Assembly: GCA_002633005.1 (NCBI GenBank)
Contig: NMRA01000044.1
Location: 181,041-245,040 of the forward strand
Direction: 5' to 3'
Source: Phoronis australis
Taxonomy: Eukaryota; Phoronida; Phoronidae
DNA length: 64,000 nt
Below, in pieces: positions 14,801-29,800 of the stretch. The notes under the pieces are model-generated. The model saw nothing but the letters and a program-made list of their open reading frames with translations. It did not search any database and had not been told where the DNA came from. A program made the position numbers and the translations under genes. Numbering within the stretch: position 1 is the first letter of the stretch; every line of letters starts with the position of its first letter.

Positions 14801-17800
14801 ACTGTAGGGCACTGTAGAGTCTATGTTTGAAATCTGCATTCCAAAAACTTGAAACATTCTATTCACTGAGTTTAAAATGCTTGAATCACCATTTCGTAAG
14901 CTTTTTTATGCTACCAGAATGATCAAGTTTAAATTACCGTTGCTGGCTAAAAGATGAGTAAGCAATAATTATGTTAGTTATTTGTTTCAATTCCAGATTA
15001 GTCTTTAATAGGAAAATGTTGCCATTGAAATGCTCGCGTGTCCCAACATAATAGTAACATTAGTTGTGAATCTGAGATATGCACTCACAGTGGCACTCTC
15101 TGTTGTGTTTCAGAGTCAACCAAGAACGAGACGATCACTCAGTTTCTGCAGCTATGCATCTTCCCACGGTGCATCTTTACAGCCTCCGACGCCATCTTCT
15201 GCGCCAAAATGATCGAGGTCCTGCACGTGCTGAAAACACCAAACTTCTCCACGCTCATCTGTTATGACAGGGTGAGTGAGACGGGATTATGTTTTGACGG
15301 CTGTCGGTTAATTTGGGTTTGATGCATTGTCCCATTGATGGTTGCCTGCTGGTTGTTTGTGATATCTCTAAGTTCTACTGTGTGGCGCATTGTTTGCCCT
15401 GATTTCAGAAAGTATAGCCAGGGAGTTGGGTTCGTGAAGAAAATTTGGGGAGTGGTGATATAGGTGACTGTATGGTTGTGTGTCTGTGTTAAGCAGGACA
15501 TAATGTTTTGTGGTTATTATTTGTTTAATGTTTTTTGATCTACAGGTGTTCAACGATATCACGTACTCGGTGACATGCTGCACTGAGAACGAGGCTCACC
15601 GTTACGGACGATTCCTGTGTTACACACTTGCTACTGTCATGAGATGGCACAGCAGTAGGGACATCTTTGAAAAGGTAACGTGTCAAATTAATGCTTTTGG
15701 CTTACACTTAGATCATCGCAAGCTGTTAGTGAACCAGCTAAGCTGCGCATGCCATTAGAAATATAATATTTAAGTGGTGTTCATTTTTTTCTTTAAGTAA
15801 GTTAGTTGAGAGGATCTAATAATAACCGAGCTTGCCTCGACACTATACTACTTAGCTGCCCTCTTATTATTGTGGCACACAGTGTGTTTGCTTTGAGCTT
15901 GATAATCATGCTAACGGGGCATTTGAAATGGTGACTGACCTTCGACCTTTACCCGGCCACAGGAATGCTTCGACTACCCCGGGTTTGTGACGACGTACCG
16001 CAAGGGGACGGACAGCAACAGTCGCAACGAGAAACTGGACTACGAGAACTACCGGCACGTGTGTCACAAATGGCACTTCCGTATCACCAAGGCCATGGTC
16101 GCCTGTCTGGAGTCTGGCAACTTTGTGCAGATCAGGAACGCACTGATCATACTCACCAAGGTAGGAGTACATTGGAACCCACTTGACGAGTAAAGCTTTA
16201 GCTGGCATTTTTCTGTTTTCAAGGTGCGAGTCCCAAGGTCGAAGGGCAATGCATTATGCAACCGTTCTCCAGCCATTCTTGCCCAACTTAACAAAAATCA
16301 ATATGCTCCAATCAATGGGTCTAGTACATTAAAATATGCCAGCATTTTTCTCTGTTCTTGTATTGCAAAAATACTGTTCTTCATGTTATTGTTTTTGTAT
16401 TTTTCATTTTCTTTTTCCAACACCATAAGTTAAGTAGAATGCGCTAAGCAATCTTGTTATAACAGTGGGCATGATTACCGCGGATTAATTCACGTTAGCT
16501 CCTTCCTTGTGCTGTTATTGGTACAGTAAGGGATTCCCTGTCATTACTGGCACGAGTGTTGTCATTACAACTATGTGTCCACTTCAGATCATCTGCCACT
16601 TGCTCCTCCCTCGTGTACTCCCATTGTTATTTGAGTTACCCTTGTCATTACTTCTATGATGTCCAGTTCTTCTTCCATAGACTGTCTCCATTTCAGATCA
16701 TCTCACACTACCCTCGAGTGCTGCCGTTTGGCCAGGCCCTGGAGAGGCGTGTGAACCGTATTGTGGAGGAAGAAAAGGGAAAGAGACATGACATCTATGC
16801 CCTGGCCTACTTGTGAGTGGACGTCTTACCTGTTAACTATGGCAGATAGAACGTTTTCTTTTCAAGATGTAACTAGAAGGGAGTTAACTGGACAGAGATC
16901 AATAAATATTTATGAATTATGTAGACATGATCCTTAATATCTGGCTGTTATTGATATTTGTTATTATTTTTGTGTTTTCTTCCATTGTCATGTCTCTTAA
17001 AGAAGACTGCCAGTATCTCGATTCTTTGACTCTATGTCCATGGTCTTGACTAATCTCGGATGAAATCAATTTGATAAATTCTCTGTAAAGTTCCAGAAGA
17101 AACAGTCATTTTAATGTATGTCCTCTTTATATGTAGACATGCCCCATTATAGTTTCTTTGTGTTGATTTCTGCAGATCAACAGAAATTTCTGTGTTGAAA
17201 AGAAGTTCTGGGGTTTCAAAATCTTAACTGATTGCTGGCACCCATCACCAAGTTTTGCTTCTACAATTTTATGGTCATCCAATCAGAAGGCGGATTGGAC
17301 GTCTGAATCGCCCGCCCTCTGCCAAAAAAATTATGTGACTTGTCATACTGCTGTTCTGTCTTGTTGTTGTTCGCCCTTGAATCAAAAGCCAGTTCTGTCT
17401 TCTTGCTTTGACAAAGCTACAGGCTAATGACGATTAGACTCTGTTACCCCATGGTGATTACACGTGATTGGCCAGAATTTAAGTATTTTGCACATTAATG
17501 TTTTCCTAATTTTTTGGATGACGACTGATAGAAAGTGTAGGCTTGTATAACTGCTGATTTTCCTGGTAATTAGATGTCTTATCTAGGCTCTCATAGACAT
17601 TCCACATTTGAATGTAGTTCAAGTCCACTTACAATTGATGTACAGTAACTATCGCCTTGTGGTGTAACCCAGCTGTCTTGGCCTACTCTGTTGTAGCTTG
17701 TGTTTACACTTTCAGGTATGCTGGTCAACTGAAACAGAAGAAGAAGACATGGATCTCGGAAGGTGAAATGCACATAAAGGATAAAGACCCAGCCCCTGCC

Positions 17801-20800
17801 CAGGTAGGTTATGTTGTAGGGGTGAGGGGAGGGGTGGACGCTGAACCTGTTGGTGTGCTGAGTATAGTGACACTCGCAAAAGTTGGATCCAACCGGACAG
17901 AGAGGTTTCAGCCAAGTAAGGTGAAATCTAAATTATATGAAGGGCAAAGTGCACTAAAACTAGAACAATCGTACTACGGAGCTTTGTTGGAGGTAAACAA
18001 AAATCCGACTTAGTCATGTTCCAGTAATTTACTACATAGTAGAACTTGGCAGAAGTATGATGCACATAAGTCAGGTATTTGCATAACCCGTACGCTGTAC
18101 AATTGTTTTAGTGCTTGCACTGGCCCGTACTCTAATGGAATCATTCTGTCTGATTGAATCTATGTTGTGCGAGTTTTACTGTATAATCGTTTTAGAAATC
18201 AGAATAGATTTTATTCAAAAGATTATTTACGTTGTAGTTAACCATCAGGCCCGTGTTTAGATATACTCGAATAGCCCCACCAGTAAAAAGCTCCTATAGG
18301 GTCTCTCTTGGAAATGAGGTTCGAAAATGGGCAGTTAAAATGTATCAGGTTGATCACTTTTCAACTGAATTGTTGCCAGACTTCTCTTAAAGTAGCCAAA
18401 TTATGAACAAAGCAAAACCGTGCTCTTAGTCATACCTTAAAAGCCATACAAGTTTCCAAAAGACTCCCACAACTTCCTTCCGAAAGAAGTTCCGTTGGGT
18501 GCGTAGGAAATCCCCGTTGATACTCAATTTTGCGATCAGTTGGTTTTGAATGTTTAAAAGTGGTGGTGTTTTCCAACTGGAGACATGCTTCAATTTTCAA
18601 TGTGTGCATGTGACTGGATTCTACTGGTTCATATTCCAGCCTAAACCGGTCACCCAGCAGGAGGCCAGCAAGCCACTCTTTGAGCCACCCAAAAAGGTGG
18701 AGAAGGATGTTAATGGAAAGATGAGTAAGTCCTTCACAGTTACAGGCTGTCTACAGTCTTGTGTCTTCTGGCATTACTTACGCTACGTCTCTTTCAGAAT
18801 TTCAGTTTTTGGTAACGAAAATTTAAATCAAAACTACGTTCTGACAGTCCAAGTATATACTCACACTTACTCAAAACATCTGAGAGTTATATGTAGAGGT
18901 GGTAAACTCACACTGCTGTATCAAGGTGTTAAACAATCATTTGGTGATGTCTCAAAAAACTGCTTTCAGTCAACTATAATGATTGTGCAGAAAAAAAAAT
19001 ATTTGATCTATATATTAGACAAGGCCATCGTAGTGATTTGAGATTCTCCACCCCATATGCAATTCCTCCGTCGTTCAGTCAGGCATTCAGAAGGTCTACA
19101 GTCATGATGTGCATCAACAACTGGAATTCTCTTCCAGTCTCTGTTAAGGAAAGCAACTCTTTTACGAGTATAAAAAATAATTTTAGANTTGAATTCACTT
19201 TTTTTTTACTTGAACTAAGGTGAGCCCAAAGATGTTAAGCCTGCACCAGCTAAAGATGTGAAGCCTCCAGACGTCAAGAGTTTAAAGGTCGAGCCCGTGA
19301 GCAAGTCTGAAGCTCCTGCTTTGAAATCCCCGACGGTTAAGGTTGAAAAGAAGGACGAAGATTCAAGGTCAGTTTCCCGCTAAAAGCTGCGTTTAACCCC
19401 TGACTGTTCCTTTATCATAAGTTTGCATTTGCTGGATAACGATTCCTTGTGGTTGGGCCTAAACCATGGTTTGAGGTAGTTGAAGTAGTTCAAAAATGAA
19501 GCTCCTCCTATTGGGTTGCTTGTGAAAGTTGGCATCAAATTTTCTTGAATAGAAGTATTACTGAAGACAACACTGGCCTCTGTCGATTCTATCTTCTTCA
19601 GAGTCCTGTCATTATCTGAGAACAACACTGTTCATCAATTATGCGCGTTTTTCTGAAATTTTGAGAGGACTCTGAGGAAGCTAGAATCAGCAAGGCAATA
19701 TGGCTGTCAGAGTAACTCCAGGCAACCTCTTGTAAACAAAAAAAGGATATGAACGCAATGTCGATAGAACAAATACGTCTGTGAAGAAAGCAGGTTTTGT
19801 AACGCCAGGGTATGGGGGTCTATTCTTGGTTCTCAAAATCGACCTGAAAATTGTTTTTGACACTTTTCGTATTACTTAGATACATACTCGAGCTTAGTGT
19901 TCATAATTCAGTGCTTGAATATGTTTGATGAGGATGACTGTCTAATTCTAGTTTGCACTTGATGATCTCAGCATTATAAGTTCAAGTTTGTACTTGAAAT
20001 CTGGAGTTCGTAGCTCAAAGCTAGGCCCATCCAGATTGAACTAGAAACTCATCTTCTATGTGAACCATAATGCACTTGAGCATAGTATAGTAGACCCGTA
20101 TCTTGGGTATGTATTAAAATTGTCGGGAAAATATCAAAAATAATTTTCTGTGTTATTCCGAGTATAAAAATTAGTCCTTCCAGAACATGGTTTTTGGCAG
20201 GTTTTGGAATTGAACAGCGATGTGCAAACTTTCAGGTCTGATAGCAAGGAGAAAGAGAAAGGTCGGGATGAAAGCCGGGACCGCAGTAAGGACAAGGGAG
20301 AGCACAGGGAAAAACAGAAGAGCTCTGAGAAAGGCCGTGTAAAGGAGGAGAAACCTCGCGAGGACTCGAAGGAACGCAAGCACAAGAAGGACCGAAAGGG
20401 GGAAGACGGGGAGGTGGGGGCTAAAGTGGAGAAGACCGCCCACCGCCGCAGCTCTGAGCCATCGCCCAAATATGCAGACGAAAAGGGTTGGTAGTTTTGG
20501 GTGGCTCAAGATGCTCAGATGTCATTTTGTGGGTAGCTCAAGATGTTCAGATGTCAGGGGTCTGTTTCATGAAAAGTGACTAAGGATTTTAGTCAGAAAT
20601 TTGGTCATGCCCTCCATAACTTTTTTCGGAAAATGATAAAATCTCGCTTTAGCAAAGGTGCGAAGTCTATGAGAATAAATTCTGCTCTGCAAGTTACTGT
20701 GATGATTTAGATAAATTGTTTTTGGTTGTGATGGAGCTCAAGACCAAATTTCTGATTGATGTCCGTTTAATGAAACAGACTTCAGGTGACATGACTATGG

Positions 20801-23800
20801 TACCAGTTGCTTACCTCAAGAGATCGTATTTTCCTATATTGGCTTTGCGTCTGCAACATTGTGCATGCAATATTTTGCAGGCTGTTATTAGTCTTGGAGA
20901 TTTCTAATAATTAGCCATCATAGTATCCATGGTAACTCAGTTTTCCACTTTTTAATGTCTTAGGTAAGTGATTATTGAAATTAACTGAATGTTTAAAATT
21001 GGCAATTTAACCAAAAGTTGTGTTAAAAAATAGCTTGGGGACATTTTTATGCTCCCACACATTTATATGTGGGGTCATATTGCTGTCATCTCTGTCTGGA
21101 CGTTCGGCGTCCACGACTGTATCTCCTTAAAATTCCTTGCAGGATCATAAAGAGATTTGGCACATGTGTTCCTATGATGCTCATGAGAGATGACGATGAG
21201 TTTTGGACCGATCTGAATACCGCTGTGCCCCCCTAGTCGCAATTTAGCTTTTTACGTTTGCCTTTGTATTTTCAGAGTTTCTTCATGGGGCAAATATGTA
21301 GTGCTATTTAATAAGAAGGCAATGATGCCCTTCCATTTTCGGACAGATTTTAAGCCACCTTGTGGCCATTTTCGTTATTTTTTGCATCTGTTTTGTGGTG
21401 TCCGTCTCTATCTGCCATACCGCTCAAATGATTATTACGAAAATTTATAAAATATGTTCTTGATGAGAAGGCCACAACTGATGTTGACTTTCAAAATGGT
21501 CGTACTACTGTGGCACCCCCTAGTGGCTGTTTTTTGCATCTGCGGCCGAATCTCCTTAACTGTTTGAAGGAGCTTTGTAAAATTGGAAAGATGTATTCCT
21601 ATGGAACCGATGACATACATGAACGAGTGTCCAAATACCACTGTGCCCTGTAGTGGCATATTTTACGTTTTCTTTTGTATCTTCGGAGTTCAAATTTATT
21701 TTCATGAAATTCAGTTCTTTTCTAATGAGGAGACGGCAACCCCTTCCCAATTTTGGTCAGATTTGATGTTTTCTGTGACACCTGATGACTATTTTGCGTC
21801 CGTTTTCTGGCGTCCACTTCTCTATTTGCCATACCACTTAAAGGATCATTATGAAAATTTACAGATGTGTTTCTAATGAGAAGGTTTCGACTGACGCTGA
21901 CTTGAGTCTGCAGCTGAATTTTCCTAACACTTTGAAGGAACTTTGTGAAATTTGAAAGATGTGTTTCTATGGAGCCAACAACTAACGATAACAAGTGTCA
22001 AACTGATCCAAATACCACTGTACCTCGTAGTGGCAATTTTTTTTACATTTGCCTCTGTATCTTTGGAGTTCTTTAATGTATTTTCATGAAATTCGGCAGA
22101 TAGGTTTCTATCGCGGTGTTGTCGTGGGCGCACTTCAACGCTCAGCGTTGCTCTATTGTTGTTTTTCTGATTTATAGAGTTACCATCTGAATACATATTA
22201 TTTTATTTTATTTTATTTTATTTAGAGGCCAAACGTCGTAAAGTTGAGGCGCCCTCTTCAGCAAAGGTTAGTATAGTGAATGGGCAGGACTCAGCCCCTG
22301 ATGGTTGACAGATCGTGCCACTTGATTGATAGGTCTGCACTCATGGTTGGACTATGCTATTGGCTGGCTTCGGCTAGAAAGGAGGCGTCTGTAGCGCTGT
22401 GGTCTATCTCTCTGCCTGGTCTCAGATTTTTGGCGTTTTCTTCTTTAAGGCTTTTCGAACCATCTGGATTTTGCTTGCTATTTGCTTATTCGAAGTTGGA
22501 GATTGTCATTTGTCTTCTTAAGACTTGTACTTGTGTTCTTGAAATTTTCATACTAGTGGAGCTTCTCTGATAATCCTATTTCTGGCTAGTACTTAGAAAG
22601 TTAGATTTGTTGGTAAAATTTCTTGTCAATTTCCATACGTCAGTCCTAGTTGAAATTGTGATGAAGTTGTTTGCTTCAAGTTGTATTCGTGCTTGATGTC
22701 GGCTTATTTGGACTTTTGCTGTTACTTGTTCAATTGGGCATCTGCTATTAGTTTGGTTGGATGTCTGCTGTTAGTTTGGTTGAACGTCTGCTGTTTTTCG
22801 TTTGGTTAGACGTCTGTTGTTAGTTTCGTTGGGCATCTGCTGTTTTTAATTTGGTGGGACGTCTGCTGTTAGTTTGGTTCGACGTCTGCTGTTAGTTTGG
22901 TTCGACGTCTGCTGTTAGTTTGGTTGGACGTCAGCTGGTGTCGGCTTGGTTGGACGTCTGCTCTTGCTAGTTATTTGGAGGTCTACTGTTGTTGATTCAG
23001 TTGCATGTCTGCTGTTGTTGGTGTGGTTGGACATCTGCTGGTGTTGATTTGGTTGGACGCCTGCCGTTGTTGCTTTGAAGAGTGAAGAGAGGCATAGCAT
23101 CCATTGTGGTATTGAACATTTTGGTTGTGTGAGCTGAACAGGGTTCCTTGGACAGTTGTATGGCATTCAGCGGGGAAGAGAATTATGGATTTGATGGAAT
23201 ACGTGTATCAAGATACTCCTTAAGATAGGATGATGATCTGTTGTAGAAAACTACGGAATATCATTGATTTGATTTGACATTAAATGAGGTCATAATTGAA
23301 ACTCTGAGCTGACGAAATACGTGAAGATACATATCTGGTGTAATGAAGAAATTTTGTTGAATCGGTGATACGCAAGTTAATCCATAAGTTTTGTTAGATA
23401 TTGCAATGAGTTATTTTAAAGTACCGGAATATTAAATGGATATACAGGCCCCCTGTTGTTGAGGAAAAGTCATATGATGAGTGTGGAAAGTAAAGACGGA
23501 TACGCAATACATATCATAAATCTCATTGATGCATCCTGTCGTAATCGCGCGAAGTGTAATCGTAGATTGGCCAAGGATATACGTTCAGGAGATTTCAGTT
23601 GTAAATCACCCGTGCTAGAGACTGGAAAGTTCTCCGGTATCTCCGCATGTAGTCATGCAAAGACGTGGAGTCATGACACGGATACATGCAAACCTACCAT
23701 GTAGAAAATGAATTTAGTGAGTCGGCAAGTTAAGACTTAAGACTGAGATGCAGGTAACACTTCAAGAAAGCTCACCAATATCACGTGTGTGTCATCCGGT

Positions 23801-26800
23801 GTAGAAGTTCCACTTGCTGTTGAGGAGACTTGTTCAAACGAGTCGTGATAATTAATTCTACGAGATACGTTAGGCTGGAGAGAGTTCATCGATAGTGCCC
23901 TTTCATCATCATAGATCTGGCTATGGACGCACTTATCATTAACACTGTGTAGTGCAATACGTCGAAGAAAGTTCATTGATATCACCGCTCGTAATAGTGC
24001 AAAACTGTGCTGTCAGAGTTGTTGATCAATCATTGGATATACACGCTACCGGCTGTTGAGGACAAATAATAACATGTAGTGATTGTTCAGCCAAGGAATA
24101 TATATACATATACGTGCTACCAACCATTGAGGAACATGAGTTCAAGTTTATGACGTGAAATGCAGCTTTTGTGAGAAGGTTGATTGATATTGCCTCTTAT
24201 AACCATGCAAAGAATTGTAGTCTTAAAAACAGCCACTGTTCAGGAAACTCTATTTAATGCATTACGAAAGTTACGGACTGTGAGATGCAGTATCTACAAC
24301 TAAGTCAAATACGTCTATCACAAAAATTTAAGTAAATGAAATTCTTTCGTGACAGCTGTGAAGAGCACAGTTACTCAAGTTCACTAGGGCATCATCTCTA
24401 CGGTATGTGCAAAGAAGTTAAACCAGGGATCAATAGAGTATGACAGGAACAGCTTACACAGGCGGAAGAGCACCCGGTATGAAGACTTGTAATGCGTACA
24501 GTCAGCAGGCTATGCCACTGAGTTCTGGAAAAATACATATATGTTATATTTTGAAGTTTTCTCAATTAGCACATCGTTTATGAAAAGTTGAAACCAACAA
24601 ATGCTTGTCACTCAAGGTTAAATACCAGTTTTATTTTTGAATCAAATGTGAAAATAAAACAAAAGTTAGCGTCATTTGGACTGTATGTTGGGAAGAGACT
24701 GCCAAGTTGGCAGCAAACCACCACTCACAAATGTCAGAGCAACGATGTCTGGTATATTTCCTTTACATAACGTGCAGTTAATCATTACTCAGTATCTTGG
24801 GTTGTGCCGCAAAAGCAAATCTAAATCACAAAGGCTTAGCCAAGTTTATACGCCAATAAAATCTATTTCAAAGAAATGTGTTGTGCGACAAGTATAAATG
24901 AAAATGCCGATGAGAGATGAAAACACTTGATATTCATCTTGCCGAGGAAGGAGATACTCGTAATCAAGAGATCCGTAAAGTTGCGACCGCGCTAAGTGTG
25001 ATTCATGTGGCAGTAAACACAGGAGTATGGTATTAGAAACTTTGAAAGGCGAACAGAGAATGCGCTGATAGGTTATACTCCACTTCAGAATTGTCCAGGA
25101 AAAAAGCAGTGTGTGAGAAATTCCTTTAAAAGAAACAAAGAGAAATACACAATACCGAGACTGTGCAGTGATGGGATTGTGGTGAATTGCTTGGCAGTTG
25201 ATTTAAACTTTCACTTGAAGAATTCTTACCAACTTTATCGCTGAAAAGTGTGAAATTGTTGCCGAACTATCGTTTTTAATAGAGTTACGACTACAAAGGA
25301 TGTGAGATCAAGGCTATTTATTTAAGTTTACATGGAAATTGGGCTCATCGGATAGCATTCTTTGTAAAGGAAACGAGGCCCATGAAATCTATGATTTGAC
25401 TGGGGATGTTATTGTTGGAAGTGGACGTGTTATGGTTATCTCTTACACCTCAGAAGAGTCTTGGAATCTTTCTGTTAAGTAATGTTTCGTTCCATCATTC
25501 CATTGGTGTGGTCAGCGCTCCATCGTCTTCAATGTCCAAGTTGTCTCCCTTTGTTGTGGTCATCTGTTGAAGCTGTGCTGTGTGAAGTCCGAACCTCTTT
25601 CCTAAGCTTGACCTACTTCTGGGACTGTAGCCTCTGACCCTATGCGTGTAGCGTCGACTGGTCAAAACTTGCCAAAAGCCGTAGACTGAACAGACCATTA
25701 CAGCGTAGCAGCCTAGTCTGTTGAAGCAGAGAAGTATAACTGTTTTCATTTAGTACTTGAGTTTATTTTGTTTATTGTTGTTTTTCCGTAATTGATTTTT
25801 AATTTCAAGTGTTTACTTAATGACCCTATGCAGCACCACTATTAAGCAAACTTAAACAAAGGGCTCCACACCAAAATGTGAACCAAAGATGGTGCTTATG
25901 GGGCTTTACGTTCATATTCAATGTAACAACGTTGTTATAAAAATTTGAAATGATTTACTAAAGAGATGAAAAATACAAGACATGAATCGCTTTTTATTTT
26001 AGATGTTTTTGCAGTCTCTTTCAGCTCTCACATTTTTAAAACCTCTCAGAACACCCTATAATGATTTAACATACTTTTCTCTATTTTGTTTGTGTAGTGA
26101 TTGCTCGTGCTGGGAGGGGGGTGTTCTGTAATGCTGGACACTTGTGGCAAGATATCCTGGTTTCAAATTGTTATTCTCTTTTCACAATTCAACATTCCCT
26201 ATTGCTGTCCAGTCACTTGACTACTGCAGTTCTCCACCTATTTAGATCACAATAGGGCAGATTGTGAAATTTTATTTCTCAAATTTTACAAACAAAAAGT
26301 GAAGATTAAAGATTTTTTTCTGTTGTTAGCTTTTATTTTCGGAGATGTCATGAAACAACAAATGGTCAAGTTGACGTTATTTGGAGCAAGGTAATCAGCC
26401 TTTGAAAAATAGAAAATGGTGATTTTGTCGATTATTTGTCTGCTAAATGAGTGAAGAACTGGCATTCTCTGATGGGATCTCATCGAAGTCACATGACCAG
26501 CTTTATGGAATGCTCTCCTGCTGATTGCCTGTTACTACATCATACTAATGCTGTCTGTTCGCTTCCATGGAGAGACACCAGGTGGTGCTAGTGTCTGTTG
26601 TCTATTGAGCTATGTCTTTGTAACAGGACGGGTATGCTGCGTCGGATAAGGAAGTCGTCCAAAAGAAGGTGAGTTCTGTTGTTCTTCCTATTAGGTTGAT
26701 GTCTATTGGAGATGTAGAAGTCGTAGGGTCAAGCTCATTGGTAGGCACATTAGAGAAATTTGAGCTAAGGAGGGGTTTTATTCATGGATGTGGCAGTGTC

Positions 26801-29800
26801 TTATAACTGATGTTCACGCTTGACCACTTGACCGTATTAAGCCAAAAAATATATTTGGTTCTGGTCTTTTTTTGGAAAATCAAGTCGGTGATGTTGTAAT
26901 TTTTAAGTTGCTCATTTTTTCAAAAATGATATCCGTATAAGACGTGCAAAAATAATGCAGGATCAGTTGTATTTTTTAATCATGGCTTAGCTTTTTCAAA
27001 CAAAAAACATGTGACTCAAATTGACGCTGGCTGGTGCTATTTTTATTTGTTTTTAGTCAGTGAGTACATGTCGTGAAGTAGGTGTGAGGGAGATCAGAAC
27101 CGACACCGCTTTTTGCCTTCATCTCGTAATAGTTGTTTCATTTCTCATATAGTTCAAAACATGGCTCTGAAAAACAATTCTCGATTTGTTGAAAATTTTT
27201 CTACATAATTGCTCAAAATCTGGTGTGACACTTGCTACATGTAATCATTTCTGAAAGTTGTGTATAACCCTGAGTTCTGTTTCCTGGAAAGTGACTTCAG
27301 ACTGAGGTTAGAAGTTTGGTCTTACACACCACACAACTATCTCTGAAAAATAATTAAGTCTCCATCAAAACCTTAAAAGTCTGAGAGTGTGCACATAACT
27401 AATCGTTACTGTAAATTAATTATAAATTATTTATGGAGAATGACGTGGTCGTAATAACTTGACTAAACTTTTTTAGCAATTGTGGAGTGTAAGACCAAAT
27501 TTCAGTCAAATGTCTAAGTCATTTCCATGAGACGGACTTCAGGAAAAAGTTTAGCTACTCTGGAGAATAGGTTAGTCATTGGTCTCCAGAGGCATTGCAG
27601 TATAAGATGATCAATTACTTAGAGACGTGGTAGGTTGGTTTCAGACATTTCGACCTGGTCTGCCAGATCTTTATCAGTGAATGAGGGATTTCCCGCCTTT
27701 CGCTGGTTAGGAATGTTTGAATACATGGGAGGTAAGTGGAGACCTCGGTCCCGGTTCAAGAGGGGGTGCTGAATGCTGATGTTTACGGACTCTTTTAGCT
27801 TGCAACCAATCTGTGATCATCTTATACTGCAAAGTTTAGCTAACTTCAGAAATCATATCTTAAAAATTTAAACTCAGAGTCCAATGAAACTTTGATATTA
27901 TTAATCGTGCTCTCTGAATTTGTTTCTAAAATGTTTTATTTTTCAAGATGGTACCATCAAAAGTTAGGACTTAGTTTTTATGAAAAAAGATACATTTCAG
28001 AAAACAAAAAACAAAAATCTGTAACAGTGTGTTGGAGATTTTACTCTGATTATTTCTATGAAAAGAAATTTGGTCGTGTTGTTACTCCATTGATTTGGAA
28101 ACAGAAATACAACCCTGTCATGGTAAAAGATATGACTGAGTTGATGGAAGTCGAAGGCCTGATTTGATTTTCATTTTTCTAGCTAGCTAAACGCCATGAA
28201 ATGTCACTTTAGTTTTGCTAAGACATATGGTCACATGACCTAATCAATGACAGATTCCTTTGAAGTACAAAACTGAACTCTCTTTGCTGTGTAATTTCAG
28301 AAAATATATTACTTTCGTTGAATTAATTTCTGTAGTTTCGAACATATTTGGCTGAATACTGACCTTCTGATAATCATTAGAAGGAAACGTGAGCTATGAA
28401 GCTCGGTAGTTAAGAATTAATTGAAATGTTGTGAATTTTGGGTGTTCTGTTGAATTTGTAGTCGCGAAGTCCAACGCATGATGACAGAGATAAAAAGCTC
28501 GAAAGGAAAAGAGCTAGCGAGGTAAGTATGTGTTCGGGAACTGTGTCTCTCAATGCATGACTCTTTAAAGGAGAATGCCACCCAAAAAACAACCTATTTT
28601 GTATCAATTTAGATGGAGTAGTTCTATTCGATAACGGCATGTTCGGTTGCGTTACCTGACGGCAGACGGAGGTGTTGAAATTATCCAATGATATAATTGG
28701 TTTCACACGCAGTTTGTTCAGCAGTTCACAACACGGGTTAGTGGTGTCAGCTTATTGCTTGAATTCATAGTTTAATACCAATAAATCGATGTAAACTTTG
28801 ATGTAAAACCCTTAAAAATACACCGAGTTCTTATAAAAATGTGTTATTTTATTTCGCTGTTACGGATTTACTGGTATTTGGACACACCGTAGCCTACTAA
28901 GTTCGGCACTACCAAGGTGCGTAGCAGGAGTTTGGGGTCTGTTCGGAGATAAATTCGAAGTATTCTTCCGTGAAATACATACAGGAGAACCTAGATCTGT
29001 GTTGTTCATACTTGTGATTTTTTGAGTTCTAAACACACAAAACGCTTGTTATCCCGGCCAGTGGCTCGGAACCCGATCAGACCCATCGCGGCCGGACTGT
29101 CTCGTTATCCCGACCAGTGGCTAGGAAGCCGATGGGCCCGTCGCGGTCGCCGGGATTGGCACGAACATAAACCAGCTTGAGTTGGAAACTAAACCTCGTC
29201 ACGAAAAGACTATAATAGTGAGCCAAAGAAATAATGTGCACGTAATTATTTATGTGAATTAGCCACGAAACTGAAAATCTACTTACTTGTCGGGTTCCCC
29301 TTCCACAGACCGTCAGGGCAAGGGTTGTACAGTAACAATGATTTGAATAATGTATTTGTATTTCTAAATAAATATTCCCCTAACATGTGACAATAGCGTA
29401 CAAAATCGAGTAATTGTTTCACAACAGCTTTCTGTCAGCAAACACTGAATTAGCTTGTGCTCCCACGGCCTCGGTGCCCTGTCAATTACCTTTGTTGCCG
29501 GCATCAAAAGCCATTAACGCAGTGGTTTATTCATTGCTGACTTCTCAAAACATTTGCACTCAAGAGCACTCCAAGGCATTGCAAATTGTATCTAATGAGA
29601 CAGACTTTGTTTCAGTTTCATATAAGCATTGGCTAGGATCATTATAGGATGAGAATAATTCATTTTGAAACAGAAAGCAGAATAATAAGCATCTACGTGG
29701 CAACTCGCCCACTGCCAATCCCGACTTAGTCAAGAGCTCATTCGACGAAGACTTCATGGGTCGGATCGTTAGGTTTCACAGGCTATCAGTTCGAACCGGA

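Noticed and set aside
18550-19041. 163-codon plus-strand frame as a separate gene
   Set aside because: It is a THOC2 exon (18640-18724) read through into its intron and partly into the LINE fragment.
22136-22160. Classical Helitron terminus
   Set aside because: A hairpin is present, but no CTRR follows it. I therefore propose only a Helentron-like class.
25495-25749. 84-codon minus-strand frame beginning with a hydrophobic stretch ([20 protein letters not shown])
   Set aside because: It could be a signal or membrane segment, but it has no recognised family, no repeat context that explains it and no splice or polyadenylation signals nearby. Frames of this length are common by chance in this window.
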